Positions 21,896 to 31,815 of a DNA stretch of 62,000 nt are shown piece after piece (positions within the stretch are counted from its first letter, which is position 1; each line of letters opens with the position of its first letter). This DNA comes from Adiantum capillus-veneris (Eukaryota; Streptophyta; Polypodiopsida; Polypodiales; Pteridaceae), in assembly GCA_014529385.2 (NCBI GenBank), contig CM043962.1:42097598-42159597 (forward strand). The letters run 5' to 3'. The notes beneath the pieces are model-generated. The model saw only the letters and a program-made list of their open reading frames with translations. It was not told where the DNA came from and did no database searches. A program made the translations under genes and the position numbers.

Positions 21896-23260
21896 AACAA
21901 TGTACATGAGTAATGCATCAAAATAGGTGCCAAAAATTGATGGATACAATAAACAAAATCCTTGTGGGGATACATGCTCTCAAAAGAGCCAAATAGCATT
22001 GTGTGTGCTTAAGAAAATATACATCTGTCAACGCATAGCATCTCGCATCAAAATTGCTGCCAAGAATGCCTGTGAAGATGCTATACCTATGTGTGTCTAA
22101 AAACCTAGAGATGTAGGTGGATGTGGGCTTAAAAGCCCCCTTGTAAACGTGCTATGGGAAAACCTGTGTGTCAGTGTAGAATAGGGATCCGATGCCGATT
22201 TCCGTTGTTGGACAAAAATTCCAAAAAATGCCAATGTTTGAAGTCAAAGCGAGGCCAAAAATGTGGCCGGTGCTTCTCCTCTATGAAAGAGGTACATCAC
22301 CCGAGCATGTCATGAGTGTTGTCATCCGCGGGAAATCGCCCATCCATTTGAACATCAGTGTTGAGGGAAAATGCTTGAGAAGGTTGTTGATGTTGATGTG
22401 GAGCACCGAGAAAGCAAATGCTCTCTCTCTCTCACACACACACACTTGAGCACACACGTGCACGCACACATGCACTCTCTCTCTACGAAAAAATTTCCAA
22501 AGTGTGTCGATGCTCAAAGCTATCGATGATGTCGGGTTTCTCTTGCTTGATGTGCGGGCTTCTCTCTTTTTATCGTGACCAACAGTCTTAGCATTGCCCA
22601 ACAATCTCGAGCCTTCTGCTACTATCCCCAATTGACTACGGGCTACCCAATTTCTCTTGTCTTTGGACCTGCAATGTGTGTGAGAGCAAAATTTTGAGCC
22701 GATGGGGAGGGGTACACTGTGTATATACACACTTTATCTCAACTGCAAAAAAATAAATTGACTGGCCCAATTTCTACTCGATTTGTAGATTGACTCTTTT
22801 GAGCTCTACAGAGTTGTGGGGAGAGATCCCGATCTGCTCCTGGTGCTTTCAATAGTACGTGCGTGCATGTGCGTGCACAACCTCACACACCCAAAGCAAC
22901 TCTGCATGCCCGATTGCAAGCTCAATTTCAACGCTGCCTATCGATTCCCTACTTTTTTGCTCACGACTACTCTACAGCTTGAAATCCCTAAACTTGTTGT
23001 GCGTTTTATTGCAACTGCCAAATTTGTCAATTTCACTACTGCCCTACTTCACCTTGCAAAATTCTCTGCTTGTCACGTGTTGCTGCTACTCAATTTTCTA
23101 CAGATGCCCGACATAGCAGCATAAGCTCTGCTCTACTTGCTTGATTCTAAGCTACTCGCTACTCAAATCCTGCTCGATTTCCTTGCACTTCCTTCGAGAG
23201 TCCTTGCAAGCTTCCCTATTCTTGCAAAAATTCCCTTGCTAGCTTGGGAGGATTGCACAC
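21896..23260. other. Non-coding flank between two nested insertions
   Basis: No gene recognised. Short CT and CA repeats lie at 22421-22480. Continues leftward into 16345 and rightward into 27805 when the two inserted elements are removed. Because 27857-28094 holds the primer site and LTR of a minus-strand copia element, this flank may be that element's leader (inference). Confidence 0.4.
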
Positions 23261-23383
23261 TGAAAGGGCGGTGGTAATGCGTGTGCTAGTCTCCACCCAA
23301 CCATGCTATCTTATAGCCTCCCCCTAGCGTACACACTATCCGGCCGTGCCAGTGGCCTTGCCCATAGGACCCATGTCCTTACA
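23261..23383 (-). repeat. 3' LTR of chromovirus
   Basis: Plus-strand ends TGAAAGGGCG and TCCTTACA. Differs from the 5' copy at roughly eight positions by eye. Confidence 0.9.
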
Positions 23384-24609
23384 TTACCCCCCTCCCCCCC
23401 CCCCTTGGAGAATTGTTTTTGTCCTCGAAAACGAACATAGGAAAACGTTTCTTGAGTGCAGAGACATTCTCCCATGTAGAACCTTCTTTAGGTCTATCTA
23501 GCCATTTTACCAACACCTGTCGTCTGACATGATGTCTAGTGCGAAGCTCGTGAGGATCCAAAATCTTTTCGGGCTCATGAGGAATGCTTGGCAGTTCGAT
23601 AAGGTCAACTAACACACCTGTGTCAATGACGTTATCATTCTGTCCTAGCTGTTTTTGTAAACGGCTAACATGAAAAACAGGATGAACACGTGAGTGCTCT
23701 GGGAGAGCTAACTTATAGGCCACTTGATCTATACATTTGAGAATGGTAAACGGTCCACAATAGCGTGGTGAAAGTTTAGCAACTTTTCCCATCTTCAGAC
23801 TTTTTGAATGCTCTGGAACTTTGAGGAAAACCTTGTCTCCTTCTTCGAAAGTAGCAAGACGATGATGCTCATCTGCGTACTTCTTATATCGATTTTGAGC
23901 TTGCTTAACATTTTGTCAAGCAACTTGAAGCATGTCAAAATGGTCTTGGAGAAAATCCTTCGCTTGCTGTATCTTCTCCTTAGCCAACCCCACCGTAACG
24001 GGTGATCTAGGTTGAAATCCATACAAAAGCCTAAATGGACTAAACTCTGTAGTCACATGCTTTGAACTATTATAAGCAAATTCCAATATAGGTAAGTAGT
24101 CTTCCCAATTGGTTTGCTTCTTGCTAACGTACGCTCGTAGCATATCCTCTAGCACTTGATTAGCTCTTTCTGTTTGACCATCCGTTTCTGGATGATCAGT
24201 CGTACTTAGATTAATATTAGTTTCCAACTTTTGGAACACAGCTCTCCAGAAGTGATTATCAAACTTTTGATCTCTATCACTAATGATACTAGCTGGAAGA
24301 CTGTAGAGTTTATATATATGCTCTACAAATAGCCGTGCTAATTTCGGTGTCTTAACCGTAGTCTTAGTGGGAATGAATCGACCCATCTTTGTGTGACGGT
24401 CTACAATTACCCAAATGGCATCATGGTCACAATTTGTAGTAGGTAGTCCTACTACAAAATCCATAGAGATACTCTCCCACTTACCTTGTGGAATCTCTAA
24501 AGCATGTAAAAGGCCACCTACCTTGAGGCGCTCTGCCTTATTAACTTGGCACTGTTGGCAGTTTAGTACGTACTCTTGAACATCGTGATGTAAGCCCGGC
24601 CAATAAAAT
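23379..24609 (-). pseudogene. Gypsy integrase and chromodomain
   Basis: The ORF at 23916-24464 carries the core: MDFVVGLP (first Asp), ISDRDQKF (second Asp) and TDGQTERANQVLEDML (Glu). The ORF at 23379-23792 holds the C-terminal GPF/Y-like segment (PRYCGPFTI) and [14 protein letters not shown], then a chromodomain, [20 protein letters not shown] with [12 protein letters not shown]. Chromodomains guide integration to modified histones in this clade. Stops or shifts near 23795 and 23914, and a TAA near 24608 in the zinc region. Confidence 0.9.
23384..23404 (-). other. Polypurine tract
   Basis: C-rich on plus, so the minus strand is a long G-run broken by single A, directly before the 3' LTR. 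An unusually strong tract. Confidence 0.8.
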
Positions 24610-25422
24610 TACCGTCGAACTAAGGCACACGTCTTACGAATACCTGGATGACCAGCACTTGGACTATCGTGACACTCAAATAAGATTTGGCGCCTAGTGT
24701 CTGAGTCCTTTGGCACACATACTCTACCTTTTTGGAGTAAGTAGCCATCATCAATGGAAAAATTCTTCCATCGCTTAAGCTCTTCCTGAGTAGGGGTGGA
24801 GCTCTGTGTGTTGGAGTGTTTATCTGCGCGTGCAGAGACATGTTGATCTGGCTTTTTCAAAGACATGTGAGTGTGAGGGATCCCTTTTTAAAATTGCACT
24901 CCACACTTTAGCATATGATTGATCTTGTGCACACTTGCCATGTAATGACTCCAAAAATACACTCTTTAGTTCCGTGAAAGCAAGTGAATTAATCTGAGGC
25001 ATCCGACTTAGTGCATCCGCTACTACATTATATCGCCCCTTGCGATATCGTAGCTTACAATCATAATCTTGAAGGATTTCTGCCCATCCAGCTTTACGGC
25101 CCTTCAAGTCTGTTTGAGTAGTAAACCATTTGATACTCTCATGGTCAAAAACTACGTCAAACTCAGCACCATATCAATAGTGTCGCCACATTCGTAACGC
25201 GTGAGTTATGGCATAGAGCTTTCTCTCATAAACATGATAATTCTATTGAGCTCTATCTAACTTTTTACTTTCAAAGGCTATAGGTCTTCCCTCCTGGAGA
25301 AGCATCCCACCAATGCTTTATCACTAGCATCAAGTCTCTATCACAAACGGCTTAAGTGGGTCGACAATTGCTAGGATGGGAGCAATGGCTATAACTACCT
25401 TGAGTTGTTTGAAACTGTGTTT
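24610..25422 (-). pseudogene. Gypsy RNase H and integrase zinc domain, broken
   Basis: The HHCC zinc region is seen at 24609-24866 (ECHDSPSAGHPGIRKT). RNase H is readable at 24820-25107 (RKGRYNVVADALSRMPQ) and in broken form to 25422 (RPIAFESKKLDRAQ then a TAG, near 25240-25290). At least four stops. Confidence 0.8.
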
Positions 25423-26214
25423 TTAGGCTTCTTCCAAAGAAAAGGTCTTACCTTTTGCTTTAAGTTGATCCGTTATAGGAACAATGATTTTGGCATAGTC
25501 ACAAATATACTGTCGATAAAATCCAGCCATGCCTAAAAATATTTGAAGCTCCTCAACCGTGTTGGGATGTGGCCATTGAAGAATGGTAGCGACCTTGTCA
25601 GTGTCCATCTTGATGCCATAATAAGAGATCACATGACCGAGGTAATGTATCTCTGTTTTAAAGAAATCGCACTTGCTTTGCTTAGCATACAACGCGTGAG
25701 CTCGTAGCTGTTCAAACACTAATGGTAAGTGTTCTATGTGTTCATCTTCAGTCTTATTGTAAATGAGAATGTCATCAAGGAAACCCACAACAAATTTTCC
25801 AAGATAAGGATGTAAGACACTATCCATGAGTGTCATAAATGTAGATGGAGCATTGGTTAGACCAAAAGGCATAACCAAAAATTCAAAATGCCCGAACCGT
25901 GTTCTAAAGGCAGTTTTGGAGATATCTTGCAATAGGATACGTACCTGGTGGTATCCTGAACAAAGATCTATCTTTGTATAGTATCTTGCCCCGTGGAGTT
26001 GATCAAACAACTCATCCACTCGAGGCAGAGGATACTTGTTCTTGATGGTTATCGCATTTAATCCGCGATAATCTACGCACATGCGCATAGTACCATCTTT
26101 CTTTTTTACCAATAGAATTGGTGATGCCCAAGGCGAAGTGCTAGGTCTAGTGAAACCACGAGCAAGGTAGTTAGCCAACTGACTCTCAACCTCCTTGGCT
26201 TCTTTAGCACTCAT
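25423..26214 (-). pseudogene. Gypsy reverse transcriptase
   Basis: 263 codons are open. The palm motifs are [40 protein letters not shown] and the catalytic [10 protein letters not shown]. It is continuous with the upstream linker (26211-26624) apart from an ORF break at 26211. Confidence 0.95.
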
Positions 26215-26624
26215 ACGATAAGGTGGTTACTCACCGGTTTAGTGCCTGTCAAGACATCTATGCCATGATGCACATCACGTGTAGGGGGTAAACCCGGTGG
26301 TAAATCACTTGAGAACACATCACTATACTTCGTGAGTAAGTTAGTCAACTTTTTCCGTGCAAAAGGAGAAAGTAAACTAGAGTTATGTTGGGATGGAGAA
26401 TCTTGTAATTCCTGTAATGTTTGTTGTACAACAGTTACACGTTGCTCGATAGAATTAAAATTGAGAGCACTTTGCTCGTTAGATTTGTTAACACTTTGTT
26501 TATCAGTAGAATTCATTGCACTTTGCATACCATTAGAATTCATTGCACGTTGCATACCTTTACTAGAATTCACCGCACTTTGCTCTTGAGAATTCACAAG
26601 ACTTGGAGACAAGCAGTAACACAA
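26215..26624 (-). pseudogene. Protease-RT linker with short peptide repeats
   Basis: HGIDVLTGTKPV near 26240 is the classic segment before gypsy RT. Upstream is a repetitive stretch (NSKGMQRAMNSNGMQSAMNS and similar, about 26470-26600), from imperfect tandem repeats of about 24-30 bp. Confidence 0.7.
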
Positions 26625-27109
26625 AAATATTTATAAATTTGCTTTCTACAAAATAGAAAGCTCGGCTGTACGTATAAGAGGTGCAGATGGTATGTTTTTT
26701 GTCACCAAGCAAAAGCACACATTTACCATTGGCCATAAAGGATAAGGAGTTGTGTTCATAACTAGTGTGCAATGTGTTTCCTAAACCATGTAGCCACTCC
26801 TGTCCTAAAACTACATCAACACGATCCATGTTCATAACTTGGAAATCAAAGGTCATCGTATGATCTTGAACAATAAGCTCAACCCCTTGAACTACCGTGT
26901 CCCATACTTCTTTATCATTCCCAGACATTTGCTCCACCACATACTTGTGAGAGTATGGAGTCAGTGTAAGCTTCAATTTCTTGACTAGCTTTGTTTTGTA
27001 TGCTCCGCGATTTGCGTTGCATGTGAACCTCGCCTTGTGGGAATTTGAGCGCTTCACTTGTCGTTCGTTGTAAGAACACCTTTGATGATTCTTCACAAAA
27101 ACTCGTCAT
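26563..27109 (-). pseudogene. Gypsy protease
   Basis: Retropepsin-like C-terminal landmark VDVVLGQEWLHGLG near 26770, preceded by KEVWDTVVQGVELIVQDHTM. The active-site loop itself is not readable; the N-terminal part (26915-27109) is in another frame. Confidence 0.65.
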
Positions 27110-27681
27110 TTTTCGTTTTTGTGAAGGCTTTTCTTCACTTTGAAGCTACCTCCTTGAGGCAATTTTTTTTTTTTGGGAGGAAAACTTGCCTTCCTCCAAG
27201 AAGTGAAAAGGAAGGGTGAAGCTACTTCCTTGAAGTTTGAAGCTTTCCCTTTCCTTCTAGTTTTCCTTTCAGCACAAGTAGACTATCTTTCCTTGTTATA
27301 CACAACAAGGGCCAAATAGCTTTGATGGTAAAGTGTTGGCCACTTACCCTCATGGGGTGGGATCAACCCTCCTTCATGCAAGGGTTAAGCTGGCCTTCTT
27401 ACACGCGTAGCCCAAACGACACCAAACGAAAGCCTTCGGAGCCTCGATACTGTCGAGTTGCCGATCGAGTTTGCCTTGGTTGCCCGCCTTGGTGGACGTA
27501 GATGGGGCGGGCGTGGCCAGTTGTTGTTGTTTGGCCTCGCGCTGCGCATGGAAAAACATGCCTGTCTTCTTTTGCTGCACAGCGGAGACATCGCTGTCTG
27601 CGGAACATGGGAGAGAAGCAGAGTGTCGCACGCACATGCAAGCCGCTTTAAACCTCCTCCCAAAAATAGCTTTGATACTAG
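27110..27681 (-). other. Shortened 5' internal region without gag; degenerate primer site
   Basis: No capsid or zinc knuckle is readable. Simple purine/pyrimidine-rich sequence is present (27160-27260). At 27666-27680 the minus strand reads TAGTATCAAAGCTA beside the LTR, a mutated form of the iMet primer site. Confidence 0.6.
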
Positions 27682-27804
27682 TGAAAGGGCGTTGGTAATG
27701 CGTGTGCTAGTCTCCACCCAATCGTGCTATCTTATAGCCTCCCCCTAGCGTATACACTGTCCGGTCGTGCCGGTGGCGTTGCCCATAGGACCCATGTCCT
27801 TACA
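27682..27804 (-). repeat. 5' LTR of chromovirus
   Basis: 123 bp; the outer flank CACAC repeats that at the other end. Confidence 0.9.
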
Positions 27805-27856
27805 CACACGCTGGGTGGGGATCGGGAAGCCGGCTAGGGACCTGGCACACTTGCTT

Positions 27857-28094
27857 GCTTTTGATACCAGTTGTGGGGCGATTCCCAATGCGAATGTGTG
27901 TAGGAAGGGGGAAAGAAGAAGATGAGACGACGCAATTGGGGGAAACAAACACAGTAGAAGGAGATTGTGTGTGTGTTTGTGTGTGTGTGTGTCCTTTATT
28001 CATATGTGTATGGTCAATGAAGGGTTAGTATACACAAGGGGGTTGATGGGTTAGGGTCACATGGGCGTCGGCCACCATTGGCCTTTACCCAACA
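27857..28094 (-). repeat. LTR plus primer site of a second minus-strand copia element
   Basis: The minus strand has TGGTATCAAAAGC (27857-27869), one or two changes from the iMet site, then two bases, then an LTR boundary. The LTR runs 27872-28094 (223 bp), from TGTGGGGCGATT to TTTACCCAACA. A GT tract lies at about 27968-27992. The right edge falls inside a copia integrase gene. Its interior would be 27805-27856 and, past the chromovirus, 23260 leftward. Confidence 0.65.
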
Positions 28095-28700
28095 ATACAT
28101 GGGTATATCTTCTTGCTAAGAAATCTAATACTATGTATAACTTTCAAAGTTGCATAAGCCAAGTTGAAAACCAATCAAACTCTAAAGTCTCTATGTTGAG
28201 AATTAACAATAGAGGAGAATTTAACCATTTGATTCTTTTCTCTCTTCTAAGGGCATTCAAAAATCCCTCCCTTGCACCCCTCAACATAATGGTTTTGTGG
28301 AAAGGAAGAATAGGACAATCGAGGAGATGGCATGCACTCTTTTATATCTTGCCTCTATCCCTATCATTGCCCTCATTTCGGAGTGAAGCCATGCCTACAT
28401 TAGTTAACCTCTCTCACAAAAACGGTGGATGAAAACACTCTAGGGAAGGTATTTATAGGTTGTAGACCTAGTGTAACACATGTTCATGTCCTTGGTTGTG
28501 TTGCTGATGTTCATGTTTCATCAAAGAAGAGGACCTTGGATGCTAAATGTAAACATATGATATTTCATTGGTATGCCTCTTGCTCCAAAGGATTTTGGTT
28601 TTGAGATAAGTGATCCTTGGTTTGATGATACTAGATTTGGTCCTTTGTTTATTGGAGCTTCTTCATCTTATGATGCTATTGACCCATTTCCACATCTTGA
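28095..28700 (+). pseudogene. Copia integrase, decayed
   Basis: Readable motifs are TWVYLLAKKS (28098), SQVENQSNSK (28157), RINNRGEFN (28200, normally RTDNGGEF) and PQHNGFVERKNRTIEEMA (about 28283-28330), followed by CRPSVTHVHVLGCVADVHVS and LDAKCKHMIFHWY (28455-28570). The second catalytic Asp is lost in RINNRGE. Two or more frameshifts. This is the target into which the 27872-28094 LTR inserted. Confidence 0.85.
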
Positions 28701-29300
28701 GATGGTTTAACCTCTTGTAACACTCCACTCATTTGCAGTACCATGGCCACTCCTACTTCTACTATTGGTTCCTCTTCACCCTCACCATCATCAACATCCA
28801 CTTTCTCTTCATCGGCTATTCCCACATCCTCTATGCGAGATAATAATAATGGTACTTCTCCTCTAACCACACAAGTGAAGCCCAATGACCCTCATAGATG
28901 GAATTGCACTCTTCTTCGAGACTCTAGTCTCTCGGTTTCTATTAGCTTTCTATTGGATGGATGACTTGTAGTTCACATCATGTGAATTTTTCTTTGATAT
29001 CATAGGTGGATGAGATAGATTTCTTAGAGGCTATGTCTCACTCTCACTAGAGAGAGGTGATGATATTTGAGATGTCTTTTATTTAAGGATAATCATAGAT
29101 TGGAGTATTTATCACTTGGATGTTCTATTGCTTGCGTATTTCTTTATCCCATATTCTTGTTATTTATGGCCGAGCTAAACACATTTATGTTCACTACCAC
29201 TTTGTTTGGGATTACATTGAGCATGGTTGTATTAGCTTGTACTTTTGTCCCACCATTGATAATCTTGTAGATCTTCTCACTAAGCCTCTACCTTGACCTA
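28701..29300 (+). pseudogene. Copia linker and RNase H end, RT deleted
   Basis: The Ser/Thr/Pro-rich linker at 28743-28880 (TSTIGSSSPSPSSTSTFSSS) is followed by a start of the RT region (KPNDPHRWN). The RT palm is absent. At 29165-29296 the RNase H end is readable: HIYVHYHFVWDYIEHGCISL and then IDNLVDLLTKPLP. A large internal deletion joins them. Confidence 0.8.
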
Positions 29301-29364
29301 AACTGTCATCTTTAATTTAGAGAGGTGGAGCTAAACCACCCATGTGGCGCTAAAGAGGAGGTAT

Positions 29365-29724
29365 TGGAGATATGCCATCACCAGATGGTGGCATCCTAGG
29401 TTGCACACCATATTTGTAAGGCCAGATTGGCTATGCATATGCCTTTTTAGTCCTTTGACCCACTTTTGGTCTGGTTGTCCCATTTTTGGGCTTTCCTTTT
29501 TTTTCCCCGGGTCTCTAGGTGGGATTAAAGGTGACCCTTGCCACTCATTTCCATCCATCCAGTTGTATAACCATTCTCTCAAGTTATCAAGTTATTGCTT
29601 TAGGGTCATTGTCACTCGTTCTCTACCACTCTCTGGGTGTATGTCTCTACTCTAGGGTAGTCCTTTCCTCATTCCTTCAATTTTGATAAGACACCAAGAA
29701 AAAAGAGATGCTAGTGCCCTTTCA
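29365..29724 (+). repeat. Possible 3' LTR of the decayed copia copy
   Basis: A purine tract AAAGAGGAGGTA (29352-29363) follows the RNase H end, as expected, and TG starts at 29365. The end at TTTCA (29724) is chosen because TGGTAGTAGAGC, a 10/12 match to the iMet primer site, starts at 29725. No second LTR copy is available, so both edges are tentative. Confidence 0.35.
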
Positions 29725-29736
29725 TGGTAGTAGAGC

Positions 29737-30044
29737 ATTAGCTTTAAACATGAGCGTAGTCGAGAACTATATAGATGTAACCTTCTCTAGCCAAGGAATT
29801 ACTATAACATTGTTAGTTTTAGACCGACCTAGGCCGTGGTCACTGCCCAATGTGGGCTTTCCGGAAATCACAGTGCGAAGCTGCGCTGGACTGAGGTTTT
29901 ACACGACCATTCTGAAAACCCTGTTTAACCGAGATGCAGACGTCTTCGAGAGAGCTTCATCTCCATCGCCAGAAGCAGGCAAGGATGTGCGTGCGAAGGT
30001 AGGCGTATCCTTGATCAAAGGGAAGAAAAGCGGGTCCATTTCAA
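29737..30044 (+). promoter_or_regulatory. Upstream region of the mL46 exon (probable promoter/5' UTR)
   Basis: No transposon motif is recognised here. The composition differs from the flanks, with few simple repeats. An open frame crosses it (29708-30208) but is not the mL46 frame. Promoter role is inferred from position only. Confidence 0.35.
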
Positions 30045-30295
30045 ATGCTGCAAAAGGCTGTGGGAAGTTTGGTCACGACAAAGCTGAAGAGCGCCTCACC
30101 ATGGCCATCCCTGCTTGGCCAGAGTGGAAGAGGCTTTGCAAAAGCAAAAGGCAAAGGTCAGGAAGCTCAACAGCAGTCAACGGAGGAGCTCTCAGGTCCC
30201 CCGGGTGAAAAAGTAATTGCTTGTGTCGCTCTGGAGCGCCTCCCGCTGATTGTCCCTCCGCCTGCCCCTGAGGTTGTGGCTTTTCGCAACTTCTC
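30045..30295 (+). CDS. MRPL46: Mitochondrial ribosomal protein mL46, first exon
   Basis: The ATG at 30045 opens an 83-codon frame. Residues 1-45 are rich in Lys, Ser, Ala, Gly and Arg with almost no acidic residues until residue 46, typical of a mitochondrial targeting peptide. Residues 53-83 (GEKVIACVALERLPLIVPPP...AFRNFS) match the N-terminal conserved block of mL46, a large-subunit mitoribosome protein with a Nudix-like fold: the pattern 'V-a-LERLP-iiP...aF--FS' is characteristic. The exon ends at a good splice donor (CTC|GTAAGT, GT at 30296). In plant homologues the next residues are FRWRQQ or similar; I did not find them within the window, so exon 2 is beyond it, missed by eye, or lost. 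The copy could be a gene with a large transposon-filled intron or a captured fragment. Confidence 0.65.
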
Positions 30296-31815
30296 GTAAG
30301 TGTTCTCTGCACCCTTTAATTTATATGCAGCTACTTATCTGTAGTGTGCTTTGTGGTCTTGAAGTGCATTGTGGAGTCCTCTTGGTTCTTGTCTTCTTAA
30401 TGATAGTTTTTGCAAGGTGTCTTATGTCTGCCTTCATCCTCTTCGCAGTTTTTTTTCGACTACAAAAAAAATTTTCACAGTTAAAAACTAAAACATAGCA
30501 GGTGCCTCTTATTACCATCTACCGAGCTGCCTAGCTGCCAACATGAGTTGATCTTGCGAGAATGTCATTTTATAAGCATGTGAATCTAGTAGGCACTAGA
30601 CAACTTGCGAAAGGTGAGAATTTTCCCTGCTTAGTGCATGAGATTTCCAGATCCCCTGATCTGACAAAAATATTTTTATTAGCTTAAGTTTCTCCTGGGG
30701 GCCAAGGAAGACACTATAAAATTTTATGTTCGTAAGAATGAGAAAGGTGTAACCATATAGTGTCTATAGCTGGAAATAGAATCAGAAGAAGCTGAAAGAC
30801 ATTGATGTAGAGCTGTATTGCCCACAATTAAGATGCAGATTTTAGAGATCTATGAAGCATTTGTGTGCAAAAGAGTATCTCTAAAACTTATAGGCTTAGG
30901 ATTTGAAGTTGATTTACACAGCTGGTAAGTTTGTAACTTTATGGTGCTTTTCATTTGTTTCTCGAAGCTTTGAGCTCTTAGTATCAATGTGGAAGTTGTT
31001 TGGCTGATAGAGATTTGATTGAGTGGAGACATGAAACAGTGCAAGATTCGCTTACGTTGACCAAAAGCCTTCCAAAAGAGGTGCTAGGCAGCTTCCATGT
31101 AATGCTATACCACATTAAAGTGGTGTTCATGAGAGCAAGAACACATTGTAGAGATTGGTTAGGGATGGCTTAGATATCAATAATGACCCTTTGCATTATA
31201 GTCAAGATCCTATTTTATGATTGTACGATACGTTTCTGAGAAGAAATGTAGTGGCAAAGAAGTAAATGTGGCACATTTGAACTCCTTTTTGCATGTGTCA
31301 GATTCAACTTCGTTGGTGCGAAGCGCCAATTGGGGGGCCAATAATCCTCGAGGGAAAGTCTGCCTCTCCCCTGTTCTAATTCATTCCTCAATTGTGTTTT
31401 AGTTTCTTTTCAGTTGTGTGCAAGTCTTGGTAGTGATTACACCCTTGACGTGTGTTGGTGGCCGGCCGGTTACAATGATACTTTTCGAGTATCAGAGATC
31501 TACAATTTTCTTACTTGAACAAGCAAATGGATCTTGTATCTACTTTGCAGAGTTGTGAGTGAAAGCCCATGGAGTCTAAGGAATGTGCAAGTTTCTAGCT
31601 TGTGTGTTGCACCACTATTCAAGGAAGGATTTCAATCACAGGACCGTCTCTCACATTCATAGAATATGCAAAAGCTCACTCTGCAACTTGTACCAGAAAC
31701 CTAAAAGCAAAAAGCCACCAGCAGTGATGTGGAGAAAGGAACATCTGCAATGGCAGTAGCTTGATTTCAGGAAAATGCCTGCCAATTGGTACAATCTGGA
31801 TTCCGAAAGCAAAGA
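30296..31815 (+). other. Start of the putative mL46 intron; nothing else recognised
   Basis: GTAAGTG at 30296 is the proposed donor. No exon with the next mL46 block is visible, and no transposon protein can be read. Moderately AT-rich sequence without long repeats. Confidence 0.4.

Larger units (their letters stand above)
23261..27804 (-). mobile_element. Ty3/gypsy chromovirus with 123-bp LTRs, gag missing
   Basis: 4544 bp on the minus strand with LTRs at 23261-23383 (3') and 27682-27804 (5'), both 123 bp. The flanking bases are CACAC on both sides (23256-23260 and 27805-27809), an exact 5-bp duplication. A G-rich polypurine tract adjoins the 3' LTR. Order on the minus strand is protease, RT, RNase H, integrase, chromodomain. 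Between protease and 5' LTR there are only about 585 bp with no recognisable gag. Many frameshifts and stops; not active. Confidence 0.92.

Noticed and set aside
23261-23383. MITE with terminal inverted repeats
   Set aside because: The 123-bp unit is a direct repeat at both ends of a gypsy element with TG...CA ends and a primer site; it is an LTR.
27374-27637. Candidate gag of the short-LTR chromovirus
   Set aside because: No capsid or zinc-knuckle pattern; three overlapping frames are open because of composition.
31217-31402. Short ORF in the putative mL46 intron as a possible exon 2
   Set aside because: No similarity to the next conserved mL46 block and no convincing acceptor in the right phase.
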